A stretch of DNA of 64,000 nucleotides from CAVSWT01 sp963746735 (GTDB taxonomy: Bacteria; Bacteroidota; Ignavibacteria; Ignavibacteriales; Ignavibacteriaceae), in assembly GCA_963746735.1 (NCBI GenBank), contig CAVVCO010000039.1, forward strand, positions 1-64,000. The letters run 5' to 3'. The notes under the pieces were generated by a model. It did no database searches and had not been told where the DNA came from. It was given only the letters and a program-made list of their open reading frames with translations. This document shows, piece after piece, positions 1-8,588 of the stretch. Position 1 is the stretch's first letter; every line of letters begins with the position of its first letter. A program made the position numbers and the translations under genes.

Positions 1-80
1 GCTATTCACTTTAATATTTTTTTTTATTATTCTCGAATTACTCATTTCCAAAAGTTCGATTAAAACTAAAATTTGCATGG

Positions 81-154
81 GAATTTTCGTAGTTCAGAAC
101 CCCAGTTCTGAACCGTTTTCAAACTCAGATTTGGAAATCTGAGCTACGAAATTC
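81..154. repeat. Cloverleaf-like palindromic repeat
   Basis: This 74-bp element is three nested inverted repeats. The outer arms are TTCGTAG (86-92) and CTACGAA (144-150), extendable to about 81 and 154 with one unpaired base. They enclose two perfect 9-bp hairpins: GTTCAGAAC/GTTCTGAAC (92-100 and 105-113) and CTCAGATTT/AAATCTGAG (124-132 and 135-143). A single strand could therefore fold as a three-way junction. It lies in the spacer before the pirin gene. The architecture resembles the element at 25478-25557 although the sequence differs. It is probably a REP- or MITE-like intergenic repeat. No transposase is nearby. Confidence 0.7.
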
Positions 155-217
155 TTATTACATAATTTTACTTAAATAAATCATAAACGAAAATTATAAA
201 TTTATTAAGGATTGTAT

Positions 218-936
218 ATGAAAACTGTTTTTCATCCATCAAATTCAAGAGGACATGCAAATCACGGCTGGCTTAATACTTATCATACTTTCAGCTTTGC
301 AAATTATTATGACGAAGAAAGAATTCATTTCGGTGCTTTAAGAGTCTTGAACGACGACACTGTTGAAGGCGGAAAAGGTTTTGGAACTCATCAGCATGAC
401 AATATGGAAATAATTACTATTCCAACTGGAGGGTGCGTTAGAACATAAAGACAGCATGGGAAATTCAGGTGTAATTCAAAAAAATGAAGTGCAGGTTATG
501 TCTGCCGGAACCGGGATTTTACATTCGGAATTTAATTCTAATAAAGATAAAAAAGTTAAGTTCTTTCAAATTTGGGTTATACCAAATAAACAAAATGTTC
601 ATCCGCGTTACCAGCAAAAGAATTTTAGCCCTGAAGAATATAAAAACAAACTTACTGGAAATTGTTTCTCCTGTTAAATCTGATAAAAATTTGTGGATTT
701 ATCAGGATGCATGGTTTCATCTAGGAAGCTTTGATTCAGGTTTCGAAATAGAATACCAAATCAAAATGCCTGGTAATGGTGTTTATGCTTTTTTAATTGA
801 AGGTGATGTTACAATTGAAAATCAAAGTTTGAACAAACGAGACGGGATGGGTTTGTGGGAAGTTGATAAAATTACAATTAAATCTAATTCTCATTCAGAA
901 TTATTATTAATTGAAGTACCAATGGAATTAGAATAG
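218..936 (+). pseudogene. Pirin family protein, broken by two frameshifts
   Basis: The three reading-frame pieces join into one pirin (cupin-fold, metal-binding; many members are quercetinase-like). Piece one starts at ATG 218 after an AAGGA ribosome site and holds the SRGHANHGWLNTYHTFSF pirin N-terminus and the metal-ligand motif GTHQHDNMEII. Piece two holds VQVMSAGTGILHSEFN, with further cupin ligands. Piece three holds the second cupin half. Frame is lost near 431-433 (a GGG run that reads through if it is GG) and again near 645-655. Each break is cured by removing one base. All conserved pirin motifs survive outside the breaks, which favours sequencing indels over true decay. An independent gene at 484-936 is not supported. 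Confidence 0.8.
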
Positions 937-1025
937 CTTTAATCTTTAAAAATGAAATAATTTCAGAACATAAAAAGAATAATTTAGTTTTTATAATTTT
1001 TTCAAATTAAACTAAAAGGCTTAGT

Positions 1026-1679
1026 ATGAAAAATAAAAATATCGGTATCCTAGGTTCAGGGGCTGTTGGTAAAGCACTTGCTGCCGGCTTTTTAAAATAT
1101 GATAACCATGTTATGGTAGGAACAAGCCATCCTTCAAAGCTGGATGACTGGAAATCATCTGCAGGTAAATCAGCAAATGTTGGAAGCTTTTCGGATGCAG
1201 CAGAGTTTGGAGAAATTATTGTATTAGCTGTTAAAGGTTCTGCCGCAATTGATGTGTTAACTAAAGCAGGTGAATCAAATTTATCGGGCAAAACAATACT
1301 TGATGCAACAAATCCAATAGCTGATGCACCACCGACAAATGGTGTTCTAAAATTTTTTACCAGTTTAGATAAATCACTTATGGAAGGACTTCAAGAGAAA
1401 TTTCCCAAAGCAAATTTTGTAAAGGCTTTTAATATTGTTGGTAATTCTTTAATGGTTAATCCGGATTTTAAAGGAATAAAACCAACCATGTTTATTTGCG
1501 GGAATAATGAAAACGCTAAAAAGGAAGTAACAGAGATAACCGATCAATTCGGATTTGAAACGGAAGATATGGGAATGGTTGAAGCAGCTAGGGCAATTGA
1601 ACCTTTGTGTATTTTATGGTGCATCCCCGGATTTATTCAAAACAGATGGGGACATGCTTTTAAGCTTCTTAAAATGTAA
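1026..1679 (+). CDS. NADPH-dependent F420 reductase-like (FNO family) protein
   Basis: This 217-residue protein begins with a Rossmann dinucleotide-binding motif, GILGSGAVGKALAAGF (residues 7-22). It matches the general plan of the COG2085/FNO-like family, where a single NAD(P)-binding domain carries most of the protein. DATNPIADAPPTNG and VKAFNIVGNSLM fit the substrate-pocket strands of that family. The true substrate is unknown; relatives reduce F420 or other small acceptors, and nothing here shows that F420 is made. It stands alone, 90 bp after the broken pirin, and is followed by a hairpin terminator. The cytoplasmic location is inferred from the lack of a signal peptide. Confidence 0.75.
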   Translation: MKNKNIGILGSGAVGKALAAGFLKYDNHVMVGTSHPSKLDDWKSSAGKSANVGSFSDAAEFGEIIVLAVKGSAAIDVLTKAGESNLSGKTILDATNPIADAPPTNGVLKFFTSLDKSLMEGLQEKFPKANFVKAFNIVGNSLMVNPDFKGIKPTMFICGNNENAKKEVTEITDQFGFETEDMGMVEAARAIEPLCILWCIPGFIQNRWGHAFKLLKM

Positions 1680-1702
1680 TTACTTGTATTATTTAACTTC
1701 AC

Positions 1703-1750
1703 GACTGACATTATTTGACTTAGAATAAATAATGTTAGTCATTTTTATTT
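1703..1750 (+). terminator. Rho-independent terminator after the FNO-like gene
   Basis: GACTGACATTATTT (1703-1716) pairs with AAATAATGTTAGTC (1727-1740) with one G-T wobble and a 10-nt loop. A T-rich tract follows from 1742. It lies 24 bp after the stop at 1679. Confidence 0.65.
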
Positions 1751-1873
1751 TAAATATTTAAGCGATAATTGGTAGGCAAATTTTTATAAAACTTTGTTTT
1801 GCATATTAATAATTTCTATTGTATTATTAACATCGTCTAAACATTCATCCCCTAAACGAATAAATTATATTTT

Positions 1874-2695
1874 ATGGTAACCAAAAATAAAACCATTCAA
1901 AAGTTGACGTGGGTTTATATTAGTGGAGCTGCTTTTTTTGTTACTTTACTTTTAGCAGTTCTACTTATAATTTTTTCACCAAAACTTGCTGCTTATGGAA
2001 TTACAAAATCATTTTATTATATCATATTAATCCCTATAGCACTTTCTTCAGCAGCGTTTCTTTTTGGCGCTATGCACTCACATGCAAAGTACGTTGGTAA
2101 AAATTCATATGGACAGCTAGAGTTAACCGGGCCCGTAGTTATTTTTTGTCTGGTTATTGTCGGTGGATTCTATTTAGCAAAACCGGAATCAAATTTTCTA
2201 TTAACTGTTAGAATTCAAACAGAAAATAATAAAGCTATTAAAGGTGGATTTATTACCGCAGATTTTGGTTCTCAAAGATTGAAGCGGGAAATAGGTGAAA
2301 ATGGTGAAGTTCTTTTCGCCGAAGTTCCTTCGCAATTTTTAGGTAAGGAAATAAACTTAAATGCTGAAGTTGACGGCTTTAAAATGAAAAGTTTAAATCC
2401 AATTCCTATACCTGAAAATAAAATTATATACTTACAATTAATTCCTAAAACTGATTCATCTATCGTTAGAGGTACTGTGTTTGATTCTTCAGGCAATACT
2501 ATTTCAAATGTGTTAATTGATTTTGACAGCGGATTAGCAACAACTACTACAAATTCTACTGGACGATTTATTGTAACAATTCCTCGTCCAATTGGATCTT
2601 CAATACTTCTAATTGCTTCAAGAAATGGTAAGATTGGTTACAACGATTATATAACTATCCCGGAAAATAATTCTTTAATAATTAAGCTTAGATGA
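1874..2695 (+). CDS. Membrane protein with carboxypeptidase-regulatory-like domain
   Basis: A 273-residue protein of unknown function. Three hydrophobic segments occupy the first 105 residues (about 12-34, 44-66 and 84-104). A soluble tail follows. The tail has two stretches shaped like carboxypeptidase-regulatory or Ig-like beta domains: the first about residues 112-190, the second about 195-273, with VRGTVFDSSGNTISNVLIDF and a TTTNSTGRFIVTIP strand pair. Such domains usually lie outside the cytoplasmic membrane. The next gene begins 4 bp after the stop and carries the same kind of domain, so the two are probably one operon. Function is not assigned. Confidence 0.6.
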   Translation: MVTKNKTIQKLTWVYISGAAFFVTLLLAVLLIIFSPKLAAYGITKSFYYIILIPIALSSAAFLFGAMHSHAKYVGKNSYGQLELTGPVVIFCLVIVGGFYLAKPESNFLLTVRIQTENNKAIKGGFITADFGSQRLKREIGENGEVLFAEVPSQFLGKEINLNAEVDGFKMKSLNPIPIPENKIIYLQLIPKTDSSIVRGTVFDSSGNTISNVLIDFDSGLATTTTNSTGRFIVTIPRPIGSSILLIASRNGKIGYNDYITIPENNSLIIKLR

Positions 2696-2699
2696 TTTA

Positions 2700-3689
2700 A
2701 TGAAAACAATTTTCTCAATTGTTTTATTATCACTTCTAATAATTACTGATTTTATTTTTTCACAAACTATTACACTAAAAGGTAAAGTTTATGATGAGAA
2801 TAAAAACCCGGTTAAAAATTTAACTTTGAGATTTTCTACCATCGGTAGTATAACAACTACAAATTCCGGGGAATTCATAATTGAAATGCCTGATAATCTT
2901 AACTCTGCCGATGTTGAAACAGAGGATAAAAATTGGACGATCCTTTATCCAATTGACAGTAGAGTTATAATTCCTGCGGATAAAAATAGTTTAATTAAAA
3001 TAGTAGTGTCCAATAAAAAAATACCTCAAATGATAAAGCCTGAAGAAGCTGCAAAAAATTTTAATAAGCTGGAATCATTATTACTTGATATAGGTGTCGC
3101 AAAAAACGAATTAAAAAATTTATTAGAAAGTTATTCACAAAAAGAAGCCGACTTTTATAAATTACAAAAAGATAGCATCCGGAATGCAATTTTAAATGAC
3201 AAGAAAAATGAAGCATTTAAGGTAATTTCAAAAACATTACTGAGCTACGTCGACAAAGTCCAAAACAGTAAAGATGATTTTAAATTACTGACACAAATTA
3301 AAATTTATAATAAGGATATTACAGAAAATATTAAGCAGTCGATTGAAGAATATAACTTAGGTTATAATGAATTAAATAATAATAAATATTCTTTTCAGAA
3401 AGATGTAGACGATTATTGGAAGGACAAAGACCTAGCAGATTCTTTAATGGAAACAATTGATTATGCAATTGATGAAATTCATAAACCATATATTTTAAAA
3501 TTAAATGATTATACACTCGATATTAATAAAATTGTAACCGGGCAAATATCAGGTGCAGATGAGATAGAAAAACTAAAACAAAATATTTCTAAAGGGATTG
3601 GTTCTATTTTGCATGAGCTTGAGTTGAAGATTCCAACATTAGAAAAAAAAGCAAACGATTTAATAATAAAACTTAAAGATTCAACTTGA
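2700..3689 (+). CDS. Secreted protein: regulatory-like domain plus helical coiled coil
   Basis: A 329-residue protein starting with a signal peptide (hydrophobic residues about 5-21, ending FSQ). A carboxypeptidase-regulatory-like beta domain follows (about 24-95), with ITLKGKVYDENKNPVKNLTL and TTTNSGEFIIEMP. The remaining 230 residues are charged, Lys/Glu/Asn-rich and helical, with coiled-coil character. The layout suggests a periplasmic or surface protein whose beta domain anchors or packs against a partner. It is the second gene of a probable three-gene group with 1874-2695 and 3711-4106. The family is not recognised. Confidence 0.6.
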   Translation: MKTIFSIVLLSLLIITDFIFSQTITLKGKVYDENKNPVKNLTLRFSTIGSITTTNSGEFIIEMPDNLNSADVETEDKNWTILYPIDSRVIIPADKNSLIKIVVSNKKIPQMIKPEEAAKNFNKLESLLLDIGVAKNELKNLLESYSQKEADFYKLQKDSIRNAILNDKKNEAFKVISKTLLSYVDKVQNSKDDFKLLTQIKIYNKDITENIKQSIEEYNLGYNELNNNKYSFQKDVDDYWKDKDLADSLMETIDYAIDEIHKPYILKLNDYTLDINKIVTGQISGADEIEKLKQNISKGIGSILHELELKIPTLEKKANDLIIKLKDST

Positions 3690-3710
3690 ATTAATTAGAA
3701 AGGTATGGCC

Positions 3711-4106
3711 ATGAAAAGAAAGAAAACTTTTTTTATATGCGTGTTTACTATTCTGCTCTTAAATATGAACTCATGTACAACAACTGATTCAAATAATCCG
3801 GTGGATACCGGAAGTGTCATTCCTAATTTTGATAATGATTGGCATGACATTAATGATTTAAATCATACGTTTTCATTCTTTCAGTTAGATAATGGTGTAA
3901 ATCATGGTTTCTTTAATGGAAGTGAAATCTATCCGGACTCCAATATCTCGGGTGACATAATCGGAGTATTTACAAACAATGATCTTGAATTTGATTCACA
4001 AAGAGGGGCAAAAACAGTAAGGTTTACAGGCACAATTACAAGTGACACAACAATTAGTTTAACTTATTTTGGAAGAATGATTACTTTAAGAAAAGGAAAT
4101 CCGTAA
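3711..4106 (+). CDS. Small lipoprotein
   Basis: A 131-residue lipoprotein. After MKRKK a hydrophobic stretch ends in LLLNMNSC, a lipobox with Cys near residue 21-23. A Thr/Ser/Asn-rich linker and a compact beta-type domain follow. I prefer ATG 3711 because the AGAAAGG ribosome site at 3697-3703 is 7 nt away; ATG 3705 would leave only 1 nt. It follows the coiled-coil protein by about 20 bp and probably closes that operon. Its role is unknown. Confidence 0.6.
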   Translation: MKRKKTFFICVFTILLLNMNSCTTTDSNNPVDTGSVIPNFDNDWHDINDLNHTFSFFQLDNGVNHGFFNGSEIYPDSNISGDIIGVFTNNDLEFDSQRGAKTVRFTGTITSDTTISLTYFGRMITLRKGNP

Positions 4107-4241
4107 AAATAAATTAATATTAAGAAAATTTATTTTGAGTTAATTATTCAAAATGAAAAATGTCCTCAAATCTTGACACTTAACCATTCTAGTCATAGTT
4201 TGGAATTAAAAGAAAATTTTAATTATTCAATAAGGGTAAAC

Positions 4242-4739
4242 ATGGCACAAAATCATTCATTCGATATTGTTTCCGAAATTGATTTACAGGAAGCTGACAA
4301 TGCAGTAAACCAGGCAGTCAAAGAAATTAATCAAAGGTATGATCTTAAAGATTCTCACACAACTGTAGAGTTAAATAAAAAAGATAAAATCATCAATATT
4401 AATTCAAGAGATGATTACGCACTTAAAGCAAGCATTGATATTCTGCAAACAAAATTTATTAAAAGAGGAATTTCAATTAAGGCCTTAAAGATGAATGAAC
4501 CTGAACCGGCAGCGAGCGGAAGGATTAGACAAAAAATTGATTTACAAAGCGGCATTTCAAAAGAAAATGCTAAAAAAATAACTTCACTTGTAAAAGAATC
4601 AAAATTAAAAGTAAATGCTCAAATTCAAGATGAACAAGTAAGAGTACAGGGAGCAAAAATAGATGATCTACAGTCAATTATTAATTTAGTTAAAGAAGCC
4701 GAATTAGATTTCCCTACTCAATTTGTAAATATGAAATAA
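4242..4739 (+). CDS. yajQ: YajQ family (DUF520) nucleotide-binding protein
   Basis: The 165-residue product matches the YajQ family in length (about 160-165) and motifs. The N-terminus, SFDIVSEIDLQEADNAVNQA, is followed by EINQRYDLKDS, and a second half contains GSGISKENAKKI-like and LDFPTQFVNMK C-terminal signatures. Family members bind cyclic di-GMP or nucleotides and have been linked to gene regulation; no enzymatic function is established. The frame is open upstream to a TTG at 4173, but ATG 4242 has a TAAGGG ribosome site and gives the normal N-terminus. It stands alone between unrelated genes. Confidence 0.88.
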   Translation: MAQNHSFDIVSEIDLQEADNAVNQAVKEINQRYDLKDSHTTVELNKKDKIININSRDDYALKASIDILQTKFIKRGISIKALKMNEPEPAASGRIRQKIDLQSGISKENAKKITSLVKESKLKVNAQIQDEQVRVQGAKIDDLQSIINLVKEAELDFPTQFVNMK

Positions 4740-4838
4740 TTTTGTATAAATTGAAATATCAATTGAAAGGTATTTACTCTTATTAAATAATTTATAAATT
4801 ACTGTCCAGATTAAAATTTGTTTTGAGGAGATGATTAT

Positions 4839-5054
4839 ATGAGAACTGATGATGAATTGTCATGGGTATGTCAATATTGTGGAGTTAAAAATTATGTTTG
4901 GGTTGATTTAACAATTGACGGCAAACAAGATTTTGTTGAAGATTGTAGAATATGTTGTCGCCCCAACAGAGTAATCATAACTGTTGATAATTATGTTCAG
5001 AATGTTGAAGAAGAAAATGAAGTCGTTATTGAATCCCGCCCAAGCGACGAATAG
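4839..5054 (+). CDS. CPXCG-motif cysteine-rich protein
   Basis: A 71-residue cytoplasmic protein with two cysteine pairs, CQYCG (near residue 11) and CRICCRPN (near 36). They are spaced like a small zinc ribbon, as in the CPXCG cysteine-rich family (Cys_rich_CPXG). The tail is acidic. Start ATG 4839 has a GAGGAG ribosome site. Members are widespread conserved miniproteins of unknown function. Zinc binding is inferred from the four cysteines. Its stop lies 3 bp from the end of a convergent - strand miniprotein. Confidence 0.75.
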   Translation: MRTDDELSWVCQYCGVKNYVWVDLTIDGKQDFVEDCRICCRPNRVIITVDNYVQNVEEENEVVIESRPSDE

Positions 5055-5057
5055 TAA

Positions 5058-5198
5058 TCAATTTTCTATATGAGAAAATCTGGTTAACTTTTGATCTTCT
5101 TGAATCTTCACTGCGGATCTTAGAGAAATAATTCCAACTATTCCATTAAAAATGAGAACAGCAATAAAGATTATTCCACAGATTTCCAGAAAGCTCAT
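5058..5198 (-). CDS. 46-residue single-pass membrane miniprotein
   Basis: An open frame of 46 residues begins MSFLEICGIIFIAVLIFNGI, has one hydrophobic helix (about residues 4-26) and ends in a charged tail, SAVKIQEDQKLTRFSHIEN. GAGAGGAG lies just upstream of its ATG at 5198, a stronger ribosome site than many neighbours have. It follows ftsZ on the same strand by 59 bp, so it may be read from the end of the dcw transcript or on its own. It matches no family I recognise. The strong ribosome site and the hydrophobic-then-charged layout argue that it is real. Confidence 0.5.
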   Translation of the reverse strand: MSFLEICGIIFIAVLIFNGIVGIISLRSAVKIQEDQKLTRFSHIEN

Positions 5199-5257
5199 AA
5201 AAGTAACTCCTCTCAAGTTGAGTTGGTCAAGCCCAACTTTATATACTAAATATTAAT

Positions 5258-6547
5258 TTAATCCATAATCATTCTTAAAAATGATGAACTGTCTTCATCG
5301 TCCTTATCATCTTTTTCTACATTAGCTTTTTCTTTTCGATCTTTGTTCCAATTATATCTTGTATCATCAAATTTAAATCCACTTTTTGGTAATTCATCTT
5401 CATTTAAATCTTTTGTTTCTAATGAAGATTTAGGACTTTTAACTCTTAATATTGTAGGAACATCAAGATCTTCAGTATCAATATCTTTATTTTCCAAAAA
5501 ACTGAACCCGCCTCTGAATATATCATTCTCTTTCGGCTGCGTATTTTGAGTTTTTGAATTTTTAGCTGAGTAAACTTTTTGAGAACCGTCAAAACCGGTT
5601 GCAATTACAGTGTAAGAAACATAGTCATTCATTTCTTCTTTTCTTACACATCCAAATATAACATTTGCTTCTTCACCCGCTGCATCAAAGATCACATTAT
5701 TGCCTTCGTTAATTTCCTGCATAGTTAAATTGCTCGAACCGGTTACATTTAAAAGTACACTCTTGGCGCCTTTAATATTAATTCCTTCAAGCAATGGACT
5801 TGAAATTGCTTTTTGAGCTGCTTCAATTGCCCTGTTCTCGCCGCTGGCAATACCGCATCCCATTAAAGCTTCACCACTTTGATTCATTACTGATCTTACA
5901 TCTGCAAAGTCAACATTAATTAAACCTTCAACAGTAATTATATCTGCAATTCCTCTTGTTGCTTCATAAAGGACTTCGTTTGGTTTGTCGAACGCAGCAA
6001 AAGCGTTCATATTTTTATCGAGAATGTTTAAAAGCCTTTCATTTGGAATAACAATTAAGCTGTCAACAAATTGCTTTAATTCCTGTATACCGGCTTCGGC
6101 ATTAAGCATTCTTTTTTTGCCTTCCCATCTGAATGGTTTCGTAACAATACCAACCACTAATGAGCCGATGCTTTTTGCAATTGAAGCAACCACAGGCGCA
6201 CCGCCGGTTCCGGTTCCGCCGCCCATTCCGGCAGTTACAAAAACCATATCGCTGCCTGCCAAAACCTCTGCAAGCTTTTCTCTATCTTCTTCCAAAGATT
6301 TTTTACCAACATTAGGATCAGCTCCCGCACCTAGTCCCCGGGTTATGCTCATACCCACCTGAATTTTGTGAGTAGCACTGCTGCTATTTAATACTTGTGC
6401 ATCAGTATTAACAGCAACATATTCAACACCGTTCAATCCCCGTGTAATCATACTTTCAATGGCATTACAGCCGCCACCTCCAATACCTACAACTTTTAAA
6501 ACTGCAGACATTGGTTTAGCCCTGTCTATGGTTGCGAATCGAGACAT
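5258..6547 (-). CDS. ftsZ: Cell division protein FtsZ
   Basis: FtsZ is the tubulin-like GTPase that forms the division ring. The 429-residue product has GIGGGGCNAI (21-30), the tubulin signature GGGTGTG (109-115) and the T7-loop NVDFADV (211-217), whose Asp activates GTP hydrolysis in the next subunit. A variable acidic linker begins near residue 325. The end, SSSFLRMIMD, is a short C-terminal peptide for FtsA or membrane-partner binding. It is the last large gene of the dcw cluster, 21 bp after ftsA. GGAGGATT precedes its ATG. Confidence 0.97.
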   Translation of the reverse strand: MSRFATIDRAKPMSAVLKVVGIGGGGCNAIESMITRGLNGVEYVAVNTDAQVLNSSSATHKIQVGMSITRGLGAGADPNVGKKSLEEDREKLAEVLAGSDMVFVTAGMGGGTGTGGAPVVASIAKSIGSLVVGIVTKPFRWEGKKRMLNAEAGIQELKQFVDSLIVIPNERLLNILDKNMNAFAAFDKPNEVLYEATRGIADIITVEGLINVDFADVRSVMNQSGEALMGCGIASGENRAIEAAQKAISSPLLEGINIKGAKSVLLNVTGSSNLTMQEINEGNNVIFDAAGEEANVIFGCVRKEEMNDYVSYTVIATGFDGSQKVYSAKNSKTQNTQPKENDIFRGGFSFLENKDIDTEDLDVPTILRVKSPKSSLETKDLNEDELPKSGFKFDDTRYNWNKDRKEKANVEKDDKDDEDSSSFLRMIMD

Positions 6548-6568
6548 AATAATCCTCCTAATTAGGTT

Positions 6569-7816
6569 TTATAATTCGTCAAAAAATTGTTGTACTCTTT
6601 TTACGAAGACAGATATTTTATTCTTTGTCTTATCTTTCTTCGGCTTTATTAACATTTGATATTCACTTGATTTACCACCCGGAACTCCTCTAATCAATCC
6701 GGCTACAGTTGCAAACTCTGGGCTTTCAATTTCATTCGACAACCCTGCTCCAAGTTCCTGGGGAACACCCATTCTAGTTGGTAAACCAAAAACTTCTTCA
6801 GCTAATTCCGGGCATCCGCGTAATAGGCTTCCGCCTCCAGTTAATACTATTCCTGCTTTGATTTTATTTTTAAATCCCGTACTTCTAATTTCATTATCAA
6901 TCAGCGTAAAAAGTTCTCTCATTCTTAAACTTATAATTTGAGTTAAAAGACTCACGGGAATTTTCGTATTTCCTCTGGCACCAACACCTCTAATCAAAAT
7001 ATCCTCATCTTTTATTATGGCACTTTCAGAAGCATAACCGTAATCTTTCTTTAATTTCTCCGCTTCTTCGGTTATTACTCCAAGTGATTCCCTTATATCA
7101 TTAGTAACTTGATTTCCTGCAACGCCAATCACTTTTGTATGTTTAATTGTTTTGTTATGAAAAATTGCCAGATCAGTAGTACCGCCTCCAATATCAATTA
7201 ATGCAACTCCTAAATCTTTTTCACTGTCCTCCAAAATAGAAGAGCTTGATGCAATCGGCTGAAGAATATAATCCTGAACTTGAAGCCCGGCACGCTCAAC
7301 AGATTTTTTAATATTTTGAATTGCAGGAATAGAAGCAAGTACAATATGATTTGTAGCTTCTAACCTTGAACCTGACATACCAATTGGGTTTTCAATTCCT
7401 CCTTGATAATCGACCGTAAATTCTTCAGGAATTATGTGAAGAATTTGTCGGTCGGATGGAATTCTAATTGTTCTTACATCAGCTTCAAGCCTTTCAAGAT
7501 CAGCTTTTGTTATTTCTTTATCTTCACTATTAATTGTTACATAATTTCTATGCCGCATACTTGTAATATGTTCACCGGCAACACCAACATTAACCGTTGT
7601 TATATCAAAGCCGGCTCTGTTCGATGCAATTTGCACGGCGGTTCTAATTGCTTCAGCAGTTTTACCAATGTTAGCAACCAAACCTTTATGCAAACCTTCA
7701 GAAACTGCAACTCCAAAGCCTAAAATATCGATTCGATCATTTTCTACTTTTTCAGCAATCACAGCACACACTTTTGTAGTTCCTAAATCTAACCCGACAA
7801 TTATATTTTTTTTCAT
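6569..7816 (-). CDS. ftsA: Cell division protein FtsA
   Basis: FtsA is the actin-like ATPase that tethers FtsZ filaments to the membrane. The 415-residue protein opens with the phosphate-1 motif VGLDLGTTKVCAVIAE (8-23), followed by the SHS2/1C insertion region. IDIGGGTTDLAIF is the phosphate-2 loop and VLTGGGSLLRG the adenosine motif. The C-terminus, SVFVKRVQQFFDEL, is an amphipathic helix fit for membrane binding. Its ATG overlaps the ftsQ stop by 4 bp, implying translational coupling, and ftsZ follows. Confidence 0.96.
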   Translation of the reverse strand: MKKNIIVGLDLGTTKVCAVIAEKVENDRIDILGFGVAVSEGLHKGLVANIGKTAEAIRTAVQIASNRAGFDITTVNVGVAGEHITSMRHRNYVTINSEDKEITKADLERLEADVRTIRIPSDRQILHIIPEEFTVDYQGGIENPIGMSGSRLEATNHIVLASIPAIQNIKKSVERAGLQVQDYILQPIASSSSILEDSEKDLGVALIDIGGGTTDLAIFHNKTIKHTKVIGVAGNQVTNDIRESLGVITEEAEKLKKDYGYASESAIIKDEDILIRGVGARGNTKIPVSLLTQIISLRMRELFTLIDNEIRSTGFKNKIKAGIVLTGGGSLLRGCPELAEEVFGLPTRMGVPQELGAGLSNEIESPEFATVAGLIRGVPGGKSSEYQMLIKPKKDKTKNKISVFVKRVQQFFDEL

Positions 7817-8583
7817 TCAACTAAACCCGATCCATTTGCATTACCAAGAAATACTTCATTTGCAAAACGCAAATCAATGTAATCACTTTTTGTTATATCA
7901 ACGTTAGTTTCTATTTTTCCTTCCCATAAAATTTCCAGGTAAACCATTTTCTTTGCTTCTTCACCTCTTCCAAATATCACTGCTGGTTTTAATCCTGAAA
8001 AAGTTAAAACTATATCACCGCCTTTACCTAGATTAATTTCCGATAATCTTTTTAAAATATTTAAATTTGTTAACTTGATTGCTTCAATTATCCTGAACGC
8101 ATGTTTTGTGTCGTCGTTCTTCAATATTTCCAAAGACTTAATTTTATCTTTTTCTTTCAAGTTGCTGATAATTGGGTAATCAACATATTTTGTATCTTCA
8201 AAATATGGCAGCACTTGAAAATCTTCGGTTATAAAATGCGGCTCGCCGCCATCCAATAAAATTGCTTCAATTTTTTTCTCTTTAATCTCTACAGACACAA
8301 GATTTTCATTTTCAAATTCGACATCGGCATATTCAACATAAGGATGCTTCTCAAACCTGTCTTTAATTACCGGCAAAGTTAATCCGCTGAACGAAGTGTC
8401 TTTATCAAGTTTTGTAAAATGCAGGTAATCCTTATCAGGTAATAATTTATTTCCGGTTAATTTTATCATTTGAATTTTATTTTCTTTAGTTCTACTGTTT
8501 AGCATAATTGTAAAAAAAATTAAAAGTGAAATTAATAAAACAAAAAGTACTGTTCCTAATATTTTCCCTTTATTTTCTGACAT
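7813..8583 (-). CDS. ftsQ: Cell division protein FtsQ/DivIB
   Basis: A 256-residue bitopic protein: a short cytoplasmic N-terminus, one membrane helix (about 10-28), then a POTRA-like domain (about 38-105; KLTGNKLLPDKDYL and VSVEIKEKKIEAILLDGG) and a beta domain with YPIISNL. This is the FtsQ plan, in which the periplasmic part recruits FtsL/FtsB and the septal synthase. Sequence conservation in this family is low, so gene position between murC and ftsA carries much of the call. It overlaps ftsA by 4 bp and follows murC by 5 bp. Confidence 0.87.
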   Translation of the reverse strand: MSENKGKILGTVLFVLLISLLIFFTIMLNSRTKENKIQMIKLTGNKLLPDKDYLHFTKLDKDTSFSGLTLPVIKDRFEKHPYVEYADVEFENENLVSVEIKEKKIEAILLDGGEPHFITEDFQVLPYFEDTKYVDYPIISNLKEKDKIKSLEILKNDDTKHAFRIIEAIKLTNLNILKRLSEINLGKGGDIVLTFSGLKPAVIFGRGEEAKKMVYLEILWEGKIETNVDITKSDYIDLRFANEVFLGNANGSGLVE

Positions 8584-8588
8584 AAAAA

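Noticed and set aside
484..936. A separate 150-residue + strand protein
   Set aside because: Its first half is an out-of-frame reading of pirin; its second half is the real pirin C-terminus. The joined pirin explains both.
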